Positions 1 through 6,663 of a stretch of DNA of 10,261 bases are shown here, one piece after another. Positions within the stretch are counted from its first letter, which is position 1, and each line of letters begins with the position of its first letter. Location: assembly GCA_052386455.1 (NCBI GenBank), contig JBQTKD010000069.1, positions 1 through 10,261 on the forward strand. The letters run 5' to 3'. Source of the stretch: JBQTKD01 sp052386455. Lineage in GTDB: Bacteria > Actinomycetota > Actinomycetes > Sporichthyales > Sporichthyaceae. The position numbers and the translations under genes are program-made. The notes under the pieces were generated by a model. That model saw only the letters and a list, made by a program, of their open reading frames with translations, ran no database searches and was not told the origin of the DNA.

Positions 1-617
1 GGGTCGGTCCAGAAGTACGGGCTGATGTAGCCCTTGTCGAAGCGCATGCCCTCGGTGAGCTCGAGCTCGAGGCCGAAGGTGTTGGACTCCTCGACGGTGA
101 TGACGCCTTCCTTGCCGACCTTGTCCATGGCCTCGGCGATCATCTCGCCGATGACGGGGTCGGCGGCCGAGATGGAGGCGGTGGCAGCGATCTGCTCCTT
201 GGTCTCCACCGGCTTGGCCATGTTGGTGAGCTCTTCGCACACGCGCTCGACCGCGGCCTCGATGCCCTTCTTCAGGGACATCGGGTTCGCGCCGGCGGCG
301 ACGTTGCGCAGACCCTCGCGGACCAGCGCCTGCGCCAGCACCGTGGCGGTGGTGGTGCCGTCACCGGCGACGTCGTCGGTCTTCTTCGCGACCTCCTTGA
401 CCAGCTCGGCCCCGATCTTCTCCCACGGGTCCTCGAGCTCGATCTCCTTCGCGATGGAGACACCGTCGTTGGTGATCGTCGGCGCACCCCACTTCTTCTC
501 CAGGACGACGTTGCGGCCCTTCGGGCCCAACGTGACCTTTACGGCGTCCGCGAGCACGTTCATACCGCGCTCGAGACCGCGCCGTGCCTCCTCGTCGAAG
601 GCAATGATCTTGGCCAT
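1..617 (-). CDS. groEL: 60-kDa chaperonin GroEL, N-terminal part (cut by window edge)
   Basis: ATP-dependent cytosolic chaperonin that folds proteins inside a double heptameric ring, normally capped by GroES. About 205 codons are present, covering the equatorial domain, the first intermediate segment and the start of the apical domain. Recognisable family sequences are the VTLGPKGRNVV stretch (residues 28-38), the nucleotide-binding Asp51 in TNDGVSIAKEIE, and the ATPase segment VAGDGTTTATVL (83-94, with Asp86 equivalent to the catalytic Asp of E. coli GroEL). The ATG at 617 is preceded by a GGGAGGA Shine-Dalgarno with an 8-nt spacer. No groES lies upstream; in many actinobacteria one groEL copy stands alone, and this is probably such a copy. 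The C-terminus, which would separate a Gly-Met-rich tail from a His-rich tail, lies outside the window. The identification is certain; the paralogue is not. Confidence 0.98.
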   Translation of the reverse strand, partial: MAKIIAFDEEARRGLERGMNVLADAVKVTLGPKGRNVVLEKKWGAPTITNDGVSIAKEIELEDPWEKIGAELVKEVAKKTDDVAGDGTTTATVLAQALVREGLRNVAAGANPMSLKKGIEAAVERVCEELTNMAKPVETKEQIAATASISAADPVIGEMIAEAMDKVGKEGVITVEESNTFGLELELTEGMRFDKGYISPYFWTD

Positions 618-625
618 GCTTCGGG

Positions 626-632
626 TCCTCCC
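626..632 (-). promoter_or_regulatory. groEL ribosome binding site
   Basis: GGGAGGA on the minus strand, 8 nt before the ATG at 615-617. It fixes the groEL start. Confidence 0.85.
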
Positions 633-733
633 GACAGTTCTTCCTGGCGTGGTCGGCGGTGCCCGCGACGGACGACCGAGGCTGGGCGGACCATGTCTCC
701 GCCCGAGCGCCCGGCCTCACCGGCCGACCTGTG

Positions 734-760
734 CTGTCACTCCACACATGAGAGTGCTAA
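734..760. promoter_or_regulatory. CIRCE operator 2 (promoter-distal copy, HrcA site)
   Basis: The consensus CIRCE is TTAGCACTC-N9-GAGTGCTAA. On the plus strand this copy reads CTGTCACTC-N9-GAGTGCTAA: the right arm (752-760) is perfect and the left arm (734-742) matches 6 of 9 positions. It lies about 125 bp upstream of the groEL start, inside the predicted 5' leader. HrcA repressor binding is the known role of such sites; binding here is inferred. Confidence 0.85.
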
Positions 761-765
761 CCCAA

Positions 766-794
766 GTCTTAGCACTCGACCCTGGAGAGTGCAA
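766..794 (-). promoter_or_regulatory. groEL promoter (predicted)
   Basis: On the minus strand, TTGCAC (-35, positions 794-789) is followed by a 17-nt spacer and TAAGAC (-10, 771-766). The -35 is good and the -10 is only fair. Placement inside a CIRCE element matches the usual arrangement of HrcA-controlled groE promoters. Transcription starting near 759 would leave a leader of about 140 nt. Confidence 0.6.
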
Positions 795-795
795 G
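769..795. promoter_or_regulatory. CIRCE operator 1 (overlaps groEL promoter)
   Basis: On the plus strand the site reads TTAGCACTC (769-777, perfect arm), a 9-nt spacer, then GAGTGCAAG (787-795, 7 of 9 matches). It covers the proposed groEL -35 and -10 elements, so bound HrcA would block RNA polymerase directly. It is separated from the second CIRCE by 8 bp (761-768), which puts the two operator centres 35 bp apart, a little over three helical turns. Confidence 0.93.
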
Positions 796-803
796 CGAGC
801 TCC

Positions 804-820
804 TGCCCAGCACACGGGCA
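804..820 (-). terminator. Small hairpin just after the GT-C gene stop
   Basis: TGCCC (804-808) and GGGCA (816-820) form a 5-bp stem with a 7-nt loop, starting 1 nt past the stop codon of the upstream GT-C gene and ending just before the groEL promoter. There is no U-tract and the stem is short. It may contribute to separating the two co-directional genes; weak evidence. Confidence 0.3.
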
Positions 821-821
821 T

Positions 822-2687
822 TCAGTCGCGAACCGGGGTCACCGAGAGCCAGCCGCCTTCGGAGGTGCGCAGGGCGCGGCCGTCGGTCAGCAGGCGGAGC
901 TGCCCGTCGACGATCTCGACGGGCATCCGCCGCCAGCCGGTCGCCCACTGCCCGCCGTCCGGTGCGGGGATGAACGTGTTGATCACCAGGGCACTGCGGT
1001 CCGGCGAGGTGCGGTAGGGAACGTCCGGGAGCAGCGGGGGCAGCGACTCTCCCGAGCAGCCCTCGACGGCCGCTTCGGTGAGGGTCAGAACCAGGACGCC
1101 GGCGGTGCCAGGGCAGGCGGTGGTCCGGCCGTCGTAGGAGACCACGAAGGTCTGGCCGGCCATCGGCTTCCCGGTGCGTTCCACGCGCAGCACGACTTCT
1201 CGTCCCTGCGTCAGATGCTGCTCGCGGAGTTCGTACGGGGGCCGGGCGTTCGCCCGGTACGGGAAGCCGGCGATCACCAGCGACCGCCACGGCCCGGTGC
1301 CCGGCAGCGCCGAGGGCGGGGTGTGGGCGGCGAGCGCGACGTCGTCGCCGCCGACACCCGTCACCGGGAAGTAGAGGTAGGGCGGATCGCCGTCGAGCAG
1401 GGTCGTCGTGCCCGGCTGGAGGGTGGACAGGATCTCGTCGGTGATGCGCTCGTGGTGGCGCACCTCGGCCAGTGCGTCGCCGGCGGTCAGCACGGACGGG
1501 ACGGACGTCAGCGCCAATGCGGCGGCCAGAGCCCGCGTTCCGAGCGGTACGGTCAACGCCGCGAACACCAGCGGCGTCGCCGGCGCCAGGCTGTAGAAGG
1601 GCCCGAAGGCGTCCGTGCCCCGCCAGATCGTCGAGGCCTGGTACGGGCCCCAGAAGAAGAAGTAGCCCGTCAGCGTCGCGGCGGAACTGGCCAGCAGCAG
1701 ACGATGGCGCGCGCGGGCGCTTCCTCCGGGGCGGGCGGCCCACACGGCGAGCAGCGCGAGGACCACGAAGCCCGGGTACCACCGGGCGGGCTCGAGCCAG
1801 AAGTGGTTCCACCAGCCGGTGACCGCCTGGTCCAGTCCGAAGTCGAGGTAGAAGTCCTCGGGGAACAGCCGCCGCTCGCCGAAGCCGAGCTTGTCCGACG
1901 GGTCGATCAACGCGAATGGCAACCGGAGCGGGCTGCCCGTCACGTGCGCGTCGTAGGCCGCCATGGCCGCCGCCACCGGCAGCGCTCCGAACACGACCGC
2001 CGGACCCCGCTGCCGCCACGCCAGCCACACCATGGCCGGGCCGCACATCAGCAGTCCGTCGAGGGGACGCGCGCACCCCGCGAGTGCGCCGACGAACCCG
2101 GCGGCCAGCGCCCAACGACCCCGGTGCGCCGTGGCGTCGTCGGCCCGGAAGACCAGCAGCCAGCACCCGAGCATCAGCACGAGGAACGGCAGGTAGGACA
2201 ACACCAGCCCGGTCTGCACGAGGACGCCGGGCGAAAGGCCGAGCAGAACCGCGGCGGCCGCGGAGCGCCCCGCGGACAGGTCCAGGCGCCGGGCGAGCAG
2301 GTACGCGAGCACCGGAACCGCGGCGGCCAACGCCATCAGCACGGGAATCGCCGAGCCGAACGGCCCGACCCCAAGCGCGTAGACGGCCGCGACCACCGGC
2401 AGGTACTTCGCCACGTACCGGCCGTCGTGGATCGCGAACAGCCACGGCTGGTGCGCCTCGGGGTTCGCCGGGAGCGGCAGCGAGAGCCGGCCCTGCGTCA
2501 GCGCCTCGGCCTGCAGCAGATACACGCCCTCGTCGTTGTTCGCGCTGCCGTGCGGAAAGACCCGCCACTTCAGATACACGGCGGTCGCAGCGGCGAGTAC
2601 CGAGACGACGGCAACCACCACGACGGGCGCCGGCACGCGGCGGGCGGGATTGGCGGTCGCGAAGGACGGTAGGGACTCGACGGCCAC
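822..2687 (-). CDS. Polytopic membrane protein, probable GT-C (family 39-like) glycosyltransferase
   Basis: Probable polyprenyl-phosphate-sugar-dependent glycosyltransferase acting at the outer face of the cytoplasmic membrane. From the chosen GTG the protein is 621 residues. A first membrane segment (about 19-39) is followed by a loop carrying Asn-Asp-Glu-Gly (51-54). The Asp-Glu pair in the first outside loop is the classic GT-C metal/base motif seen in ArnT and PMT relatives. Several more hydrophobic helices run to about residue 405, including an aromatic YFFFWGPYQ stretch. The last roughly 215 residues are soluble and probably extracytoplasmic. An ATG at 2790-2792 is in frame but would overlap the divergent gene's start and its ribosome site, so I prefer GTG 2687. 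That codon lies 7 nt after a TAGTGT -10-like hexamer and would give a leaderless message. Substrate unknown; the GT-C assignment is by motif and topology only. Confidence 0.8.
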   Translation of the reverse strand: MAVESLPSFATANPARRVPAPVVVVAVVSVLAAATAVYLKWRVFPHGSANNDEGVYLLQAEALTQGRLSLPLPANPEAHQPWLFAIHDGRYVAKYLPVVAAVYALGVGPFGSAIPVLMALAAAVPVLAYLLARRLDLSAGRSAAAAVLLGLSPGVLVQTGLVLSYLPFLVLMLGCWLLVFRADDATAHRGRWALAAGFVGALAGCARPLDGLLMCGPAMVWLAWRQRGPAVVFGALPVAAAMAAYDAHVTGSPLRLPFALIDPSDKLGFGERRLFPEDFYLDFGLDQAVTGWWNHFWLEPARWYPGFVVLALLAVWAARPGGSARARHRLLLASSAATLTGYFFFWGPYQASTIWRGTDAFGPFYSLAPATPLVFAALTVPLGTRALAAALALTSVPSVLTAGDALAEVRHHERITDEILSTLQPGTTTLLDGDPPYLYFPVTGVGGDDVALAAHTPPSALPGTGPWRSLVIAGFPYRANARPPYELREQHLTQGREVVLRVERTGKPMAGQTFVVSYDGRTTACPGTAGVLVLTLTEAAVEGCSGESLPPLLPDVPYRTSPDRSALVINTFIPAPDGGQWATGWRRMPVEIVDGQLRLLTDGRALRTSEGGWLSVTPVRD

Positions 2688-2694
2688 CGCAGTG

Positions 2695-2700
2695 ACACTA
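2695..2700 (-). promoter_or_regulatory. -10-like hexamer for a leaderless start of the GT-C gene
   Basis: TAGTGT on the minus strand, 7 nt before the GTG at 2685-2687. This puts the expected transcription start at or next to the start codon. No Shine-Dalgarno precedes the GTG, which agrees with a leaderless transcript. The -35 region (a TTTGCG-like hexamer 16 nt upstream) is weak. Confidence 0.4.
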
Positions 2701-2764
2701 ACCGGGCTCGTCGCCGCGCAAACGGCGGGACGCCCTACGGCACAATCGTCGGGCCGTCGGCAGC

Positions 2765-2771
2765 GAAGGAG
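2765..2771 (+). promoter_or_regulatory. Ribosome binding site deciding the start of the rightward GT-C gene
   Basis: GAAGGAG lies 10 nt before the GTG at 2782-2784. It is the only good Shine-Dalgarno near the start of the open frame and rules out the much longer in-frame extension that begins at 2536 inside the divergent gene. Confidence 0.7.
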
Positions 2772-2781
2772 CGGACCACCA

Positions 2782-4275
2782 GTGCGAGCCACGGGCGAAC
2801 CACGCAGCCCCGTCCGGCTCGCGGCGGGGCTCGCGGCGGTTCAGCTCGTGTTCCTGTCCGTGTACGGCATTGCGTTCCACGCCCTGTGGCGCGACGAAGC
2901 GCAGGCGTGGCTGATCGCGCGCGACAACAGCCTGTGGGGCCTGTTCGAGGCGCTTCGCTACGAGGGCCACCCGGGCCTGTGGCACCTGCTGCTCTTCGTT
3001 CCCGCGCACCTCGGTCTGCCCGTGCAGAGCATGCAGGTGATCACGGCGGGCATCGCCGCCGCCTGCACCTTCGTCTTCGTGCGGTGGGCGCCGTTCCCGA
3101 CGCCGTTGAAGGTGCTGTTCCCGTTCGGGTACCTCGTCAGCTTCGAGTACGGGCTCATCTCCCGGAACTACGGCCTCGGCGTGCTCGGCGTTCTGGTCGC
3201 GTGCGCCCTGCTGTCGGCCGCGCGGCCCCGCTGGGGCGCGATCGCGGCCGTGTTCGTCGTGATCTGCCAGACGAGCGTGCACGCCTCGACCCTGGTGCCA
3301 GGCCTCGCCCTCTACGCCCTGTGGCGCGCGCACCGGGAACGATCGGCGGGCGATCCGGTCGACCGCCGCCGGCTGGCGATGCTCGCGGGTGCGGGCCCCC
3401 TTGGGTTGGCGATCGCCTACCTGCAGGCGCGACCGCAGGACGACACCAAGCCGCTGATGCGCGTTCCCAACGGCTGGGAGCAGATCTGCACCCAGCTGTT
3501 CAACGCACTCGTCCCGTTCCAGAAGGGCCGGCCGTCGTTCTGGGACACCCAAGGTCTGCCGATCCCCCTCGGTGTCGAGGTCCTCGGCTTCCTCGTGGTG
3601 GGGCTCGGGATGGTCTGGCTGCTGCGGGACACCCCGGTGCTGGCGCTCGGGCACACGCTCGGGTTCGTGGCGCTGTGCACGATCTTCTTCCAGATGTACC
3701 AGGGGTACCCGCGCCACTACGGCTTTCTGATCGTCAACGTGGTGGCGTTTCTGTGGCTGCGTCAGGCGCGGGAGGCGCCACGGAAACTGCGGCAGTCGCT
3801 GCGCGCGACGCCGGTGTTGGCCGCCGCCACCGCGGTGCTCGCGCTGCAGGCCGTCGGCGGCGTCCGATCGCTGGCGCTCGCGAGCCAGTACGACTGGTCC
3901 AACTCGCAGAACGCGGCCGACCTCATCGAGAGCCTCGGCTACGAAGACCGTGCGCTTCTGCTCCACGGAGACAACCGGACCTCGCCGATCCTCGCCTACC
4001 TGGACCGGACCGCGACCTACACGAACTCGAGTCAGCAGTCCTGGATCCGCTGGGACACCGCGCGCCTGCGCACTCCCACGACCGAGGAGATCGTCGAGCA
4101 GGCGAGCGCACTCGCGGCGTCGAGCGGCCGGCAGGTTCTGGTCGTCTCCGACGTCGAACTGACGCACCCTCGCCTTCGCGACGCCGGGTCGGCGGCGGGC
4201 CCGAACACCCTCGGCGACGAGCGGTACTGGTTCTACTCGCTCGCGGACTCCCGTGCGGCGGTCACGCCGAAGTAG
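2782..4275 (+). CDS. Polytopic membrane protein, GT-C-like glycosyltransferase candidate
   Basis: A 497-residue integral membrane protein with the outline of a GT-C enzyme. A first membrane helix (about 12-34) is followed by LWRDEAQAWLIARD (35-48), whose Asp38-Glu39 pair sits where GT-C enzymes carry their catalytic acidic motif. Next comes a YEGHPGLWHLL segment (60-70). Further hydrophobic helices extend to about residue 365, and a soluble C-terminal domain of about 130 residues completes the protein. Many bacterial proteins with this WRDEAQAW opening are annotated only as hypothetical or family-39-like glycosyltransferases, and I cannot name the sugar or acceptor. It is divergent from the other GT-C gene across a 94-bp gap, which suggests shared control or a joint cell-envelope role. 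Its last 43 bp overlap the tail of the convergent flavin protein gene. Confidence 0.8.
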   Translation: MRATGEPRSPVRLAAGLAAVQLVFLSVYGIAFHALWRDEAQAWLIARDNSLWGLFEALRYEGHPGLWHLLLFVPAHLGLPVQSMQVITAGIAAACTFVFVRWAPFPTPLKVLFPFGYLVSFEYGLISRNYGLGVLGVLVACALLSAARPRWGAIAAVFVVICQTSVHASTLVPGLALYALWRAHRERSAGDPVDRRRLAMLAGAGPLGLAIAYLQARPQDDTKPLMRVPNGWEQICTQLFNALVPFQKGRPSFWDTQGLPIPLGVEVLGFLVVGLGMVWLLRDTPVLALGHTLGFVALCTIFFQMYQGYPRHYGFLIVNVVAFLWLRQAREAPRKLRQSLRATPVLAAATAVLALQAVGGVRSLALASQYDWSNSQNAADLIESLGYEDRALLLHGDNRTSPILAYLDRTATYTNSSQQSWIRWDTARLRTPTTEEIVEQASALAASSGRQVLVVSDVELTHPRLRDAGSAAGPNTLGDERYWFYSLADSRAAVTPK

Positions 4276-4871
4276 TCCCCGCCCTTGCGCTTCATGTCGT
4301 CGGTGCCCCAGTCCACCTGCTTGTCCATCCGCGCCAACAGCGGGATGTGCTTCGAGCAGTGGATGTACGCCTCGTGGACCTCGACCTGGACCCAGCGCTC
4401 GGGGCGACGACCGCCCTGCCGGGTCAGCGCCTCGAGCAGTTCGATGGTGACGCGCGGGTCGGCGAGGAGCTCCTCGTGCTCCAGGACGCCGGCGCGGCCG
4501 TTGACGTGCAGGCCGATCAGGTCGACGAAGAAGTCGATGAACAGCAGCCCGATGTGCGGGTTCTCGGCGATGTTGCCGAGGCTGGCGTAGACGCCGTTGC
4601 CCCGCAGTTCCGGGTAGAGCAGCGTCCGCTCGTCGAGCGAGACGACGAACCCGGGCTCGCCGGCGCGGAAGGAGCTGTCGCACTCGCCCTTGCCGTCCGC
4701 GGTCGAGATGAACACCATCTGCTGACGCGCGAGGAACTCGCGCATCGCGGGGTTCAGGTAGTCGATGACCTGACGGTCGTAGAAGGTGCGGGCTCGGTCG
4801 ACCGAGTCCCACTTCTCCTGCATCTCGTGCTCGCCCGCGCAGCCGGGCAGCACCGTCGTCTCGTCGGACAC
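4233..4871 (-). CDS. Pyridoxamine 5'-phosphate oxidase-family FMN-binding protein
   Basis: A 212-residue cytosolic protein of the PNPOx-like split-barrel family. Such proteins usually bind FMN or F420 as a dimer and carry out reductions or oxidations of small molecules; the substrate cannot be told. The core runs from about residue 45 to 135. It contains the strand QMVFISTADGKGECDSSFRA (positions about 50-69), a conserved PELRGNGVYASLGNIAENPH segment, and the IGLLFIDFF strand that follows it in this family. A short C-terminal region (RWVQVEVHEAYIHCSKHIP) is also typical of the longer PNPOx-like members. The start is a GTG at 4869-4871 with no Shine-Dalgarno; a TAGTCT hexamer ends 6 nt upstream, pointing to a leaderless message. 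An ATG at residue 17 is a less likely alternative. It overlaps the convergent GT-C gene by 43 bp at the 3' ends. Confidence 0.88.
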   Translation of the reverse strand: MSDETTVLPGCAGEHEMQEKWDSVDRARTFYDRQVIDYLNPAMREFLARQQMVFISTADGKGECDSSFRAGEPGFVVSLDERTLLYPELRGNGVYASLGNIAENPHIGLLFIDFFVDLIGLHVNGRAGVLEHEELLADPRVTIELLEALTRQGGRRPERWVQVEVHEAYIHCSKHIPLLARMDKQVDWGTDDMKRKGGDYFGVTAARESASE

Positions 4872-4877
4872 GGAACG

Positions 4878-4883
4878 AGACTA
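4878..4883 (-). promoter_or_regulatory. -10-like hexamer for a leaderless start of the PNPOx-like gene
   Basis: TAGTCT on the minus strand, separated by 6 nt from the GTG at 4869-4871. It fits the TANNNT pattern of actinobacterial -10 elements and places the transcript start at the codon. No convincing -35 was found at 16-19 nt spacing. Confidence 0.4.
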
Positions 4884-4918
4884 ACCGTGTACGCAACGCT
4901 TTGGGCGGAAACGCACGA

Positions 4919-4950
4919 AGGCCGGACGTCGCGGCAGCGAAGTCCGGCCT
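4919..4950 (-). terminator. Hairpin terminator downstream of the cold-shock gene
   Basis: A perfect 9-bp inverted repeat, AGGCCGGAC (4919-4927) and GTCCGGCCT (4942-4950), with a 14-nt loop. It starts about 37 nt after the cold-shock stop codon in the direction of that gene. The minus-strand tail has only scattered T residues, as is common for actinobacterial terminators. It also insulates the PNPOx-like gene from upstream transcription. Confidence 0.65.
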
Positions 4951-4987
4951 AGGTGGTGCGAAGAGCCACGTTTTCTTGGGTGGGGGT

Positions 4988-5188
4988 TCAGACCGGACGA
5001 ACGACGTCGGCCTGCGGGCCCTTCTGTCCCTGCGTAATTTCGAATTCGACGCGCTGCCCCTCGTCGAGAGAGCGGTAGCCGTCGGCCTGGATTGCCGAAT
5101 AGTGCACGAACACGTCCGCGCCACCGTCGACCGCGATGAAGCCGTAGCCCTTCTCCGCGTTGAACCACTTGACGGTGCCCTGAGGCAT
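4988..5188 (-). CDS. cspA: Cold-shock domain protein
   Basis: A 66-residue single-domain cold-shock protein: a five-stranded OB-fold that binds single-stranded RNA or DNA and acts as an RNA chaperone and antiterminator in the cytosol. The family opening GTVKWFNAEKGYGFI is present; RNP1 is KGYGFI (13-18) and RNP2 is DVFVHY (25-30). The length is exactly the family norm. The ATG at 5186-5188 has an AGGAG Shine-Dalgarno 5 nt upstream, at 5194-5198. The mRNA leader contains a strong GC hairpin at 5227-5249, a feature that fits post-transcriptional control of csp genes. The gene stands alone: thrC lies upstream on the same strand more than 200 bp away, and a terminator-like hairpin follows. Whether it is cold-induced or constitutive cannot be told. 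Confidence 0.97.
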   Translation of the reverse strand: MPQGTVKWFNAEKGYGFIAVDGGADVFVHYSAIQADGYRSLDEGQRVEFEITQGQKGPQADVVRPV

Positions 5189-5226
5189 GGCCACTCCTAT
5201 TTTCACTGTTCCGAACTTCCGAGCGT

Positions 5227-5249
5227 CGGGCCCGCACCGCGCGGGCCCG
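5227..5249 (-). promoter_or_regulatory. Strong hairpin in the cold-shock mRNA leader
   Basis: A perfect 9-bp GC stem, CGGGCCCGC (5227-5235) and GCGGGCCCG (5241-5249), with the 5-nt loop between. It sits about 39 nt upstream of the csp start codon. It has no U-tract, so it could be a leader structure, or the terminator of thrC whose stop codon is about 150 nt upstream on the same strand. I favour a csp leader element because of its closeness to that ribosome site. Confidence 0.5.
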
Positions 5250-5317
5250 GGTCGGAGGTGCTTTTGCAAGTACCGTGCCCGAGTGCTGTGACGCGCGCAA
5301 CGTGCCGACCAACGCCG

Positions 5318-5344
5318 AGCGTACTGACCCTGTGTGTTTGGCAA
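5318..5344 (-). promoter_or_regulatory. Possible csp promoter (weak)
   Basis: TTGCCA (5344-5339) and TACGCT (5323-5318) on the minus strand resemble -35 and -10 hexamers, but the spacer is only 15 nt. If used, the csp leader would be about 125 nt and would include the GC hairpin. Confidence 0.25.
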
Positions 5345-5400
5345 CAGATGGCGCGTCAGTTTCTCTCGGACGGTTCGCCCGGGGTATAGGCAGGGGTGCC

Positions 5401-6648
5401 CTAGAAACCCGCCTCGCGGTACGCCTTGACGGTCGGCGCGATGGTCGCGGTCGGCCCAACGTGAGCGGCGATCGCGTCCAGAGTCTTGAGGCCGTCGCCG
5501 GTGTTGAAGACGACGGTCTCCGCGTCCGGGTCCAGGTCGCCGTTCTTCAGCAGCTTGCACAGCGTCGCGATCGTGACGCCGCCGGCCGTCTCGCCGAAGA
5601 TGCCCTCGGTACGGGCGAGCAGCCGCATGCCCTCGATGACCTCGTCGTCGCTCACGTCCTCGACCGCGCCGCCGGTGCGCTTGGCGACGTCCAGCACGTA
5701 CGGGCCGTCCGCCGGGTTGCCGATGGCGAGGGACTTGGCGATGGTGTTCGGCCGGACCGGAGCGACGAAGTCCCGCCCGTCCTTCCAGGCGGCGGCGACC
5801 GGGGAGCAGCCCGTGGCCTGCGCGCCGAAGATCTTGTACGGCGTGGCCTCGACCAGGCCTAGCTTGCCGAACTCGGTGTAGGCCTTGTCCACCTTGGTCA
5901 GCTGCGAGCCCGACGCGATCGGGATGACCGTCTGCGGCGGGATGCGCCAACCGAGCTGCTCGCACACCTCGTAGCCAAGCGTCTTGGAGCCCTCGGCGTA
6001 GTACGGGCGGACGTTGACGTTCACGAACGCCCAGTCCTCCTCCTCGCCGGCGAGCTCGGAGGCGAGACGGTTCACGTCGTCGTAGTTGCCCTCGACGGCG
6101 ATCAGCGTGCCCGCGTACACCGCGGTGGTGAGGATCTTCTGCTGCTCGAGGTCGGACGGGATCAGCACGACCGAGCGGATGCCGGCGCACGCCGCCGCGG
6201 CGGCGACGGCGTTGGCGAGGTTGCCCGTGGAGGGGCAGGCCAGCACCGTGAAACCGAGCTCGCGGGCGGCGGCCAGCGCGACGGCGACCACGCGGTCCTT
6301 GAAGGAGTGCGTGGGGTTGCCGCTGTCGTCCTTGATCCACAGGGAGCGCATGCCGAGCTCGGCGGCGAGGTTCTCGGCCTTGACCAGCTTGGTCATGCCG
6401 GGCTCGAGGTTCTTGGTGCTCGCGACGTGCGCGGGGACGGGCAGCAGGTCCTTGTACCGCCAGATGTTCTGCGGGCCGGCCGCGATCGTCTCGCGGGTGA
6501 CGGCCGGGAAGTCGTAGGCGACCTCGAGCGGGCCGAAGCACTCGCCGCAGGCGTAGATGGGGCCGATCTCGTAGGCCTGGCCGCACTCGCGACAGGAGAG
6601 GCCGGTGGCCGAACCCAGCAGGCGCGGGGTGGCGGGGGCAGACGTCAT
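5401..6648 (-). CDS. thrC: Threonine synthase
   Basis: PLP-dependent cytosolic enzyme that converts O-phospho-L-homoserine to L-threonine and phosphate, the last step of threonine synthesis. The protein is 415 residues. An N-terminal zinc-ribbon-like segment has two CxxC pairs (Cys19/22 and Cys34/37). The fold-type II PLP domain follows, with SFKDR carrying the Schiff-base lysine Lys117, a PSTGNLANA phosphate-binding loop (about 139-147) and a late ETAGGVT stretch. The zinc ribbon and length place it with the longer threonine synthases rather than the roughly 360-residue form. The ATG at 6646-6648 has an AGGAGGA Shine-Dalgarno 8 nt upstream (6657-6663). The messenger leader carries a SAM-I riboswitch that touches this Shine-Dalgarno. 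No homoserine kinase or dehydrogenase gene is adjacent. Identification is secure. Confidence 0.97.
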   Translation of the reverse strand: MTSAPATPRLLGSATGLSCRECGQAYEIGPIYACGECFGPLEVAYDFPAVTRETIAAGPQNIWRYKDLLPVPAHVASTKNLEPGMTKLVKAENLAAELGMRSLWIKDDSGNPTHSFKDRVVAVALAAARELGFTVLACPSTGNLANAVAAAAACAGIRSVVLIPSDLEQQKILTTAVYAGTLIAVEGNYDDVNRLASELAGEEEDWAFVNVNVRPYYAEGSKTLGYEVCEQLGWRIPPQTVIPIASGSQLTKVDKAYTEFGKLGLVEATPYKIFGAQATGCSPVAAAWKDGRDFVAPVRPNTIAKSLAIGNPADGPYVLDVAKRTGGAVEDVSDDEVIEGMRLLARTEGIFGETAGGVTIATLCKLLKNGDLDPDAETVVFNTGDGLKTLDAIAAHVGPTATIAPTVKAYREAGF

Positions 6649-6656
6649 CGCGGGAT

Positions 6657-6663
6657 TCCTCCT
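6657..6663 (-). promoter_or_regulatory. thrC ribosome binding site, abutting the riboswitch
   Basis: AGGAGGA with an 8-nt spacer to the ATG. Its first two bases (6663-6662) are also the last two bases of the riboswitch closing helix P1, so the state of P1 should affect ribosome access. Confidence 0.85.

Noticed and set aside
752..777. GAGTGCTAA-N8-TTAGCACTC as a single operator
   Set aside because: The arms point outward and the spacer is 8, not 9. They are better explained as the facing inner arms of two separate CIRCE elements.
734..795. HspR (HAIR) operator
   Set aside because: No CTTGAGT-N7-ACTCAAG pattern is present; the arms match CIRCE.
693..2672. Long open frames on both strands opposite and inside the leftward GT-C gene
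   Set aside because: They read as Arg/Gly/Pro/Ala-rich low-complexity protein without family motifs, the usual by-product of high third-position GC. The hydrophobic frame with the Asp-Glu motif is the real gene.
2536..2781. Upstream in-frame extension of the rightward GT-C gene
   Set aside because: It would lie inside the coding region of the divergent gene, has no ribosome site and is low complexity. GTG 2782 has GAAGGAG at good spacing.
2698..5124. 808-codon open frame on the minus strand and 688-codon frame on the plus strand
   Set aside because: They span several clearly recognised genes in other frames, and their composition is that of GC-driven shadows.
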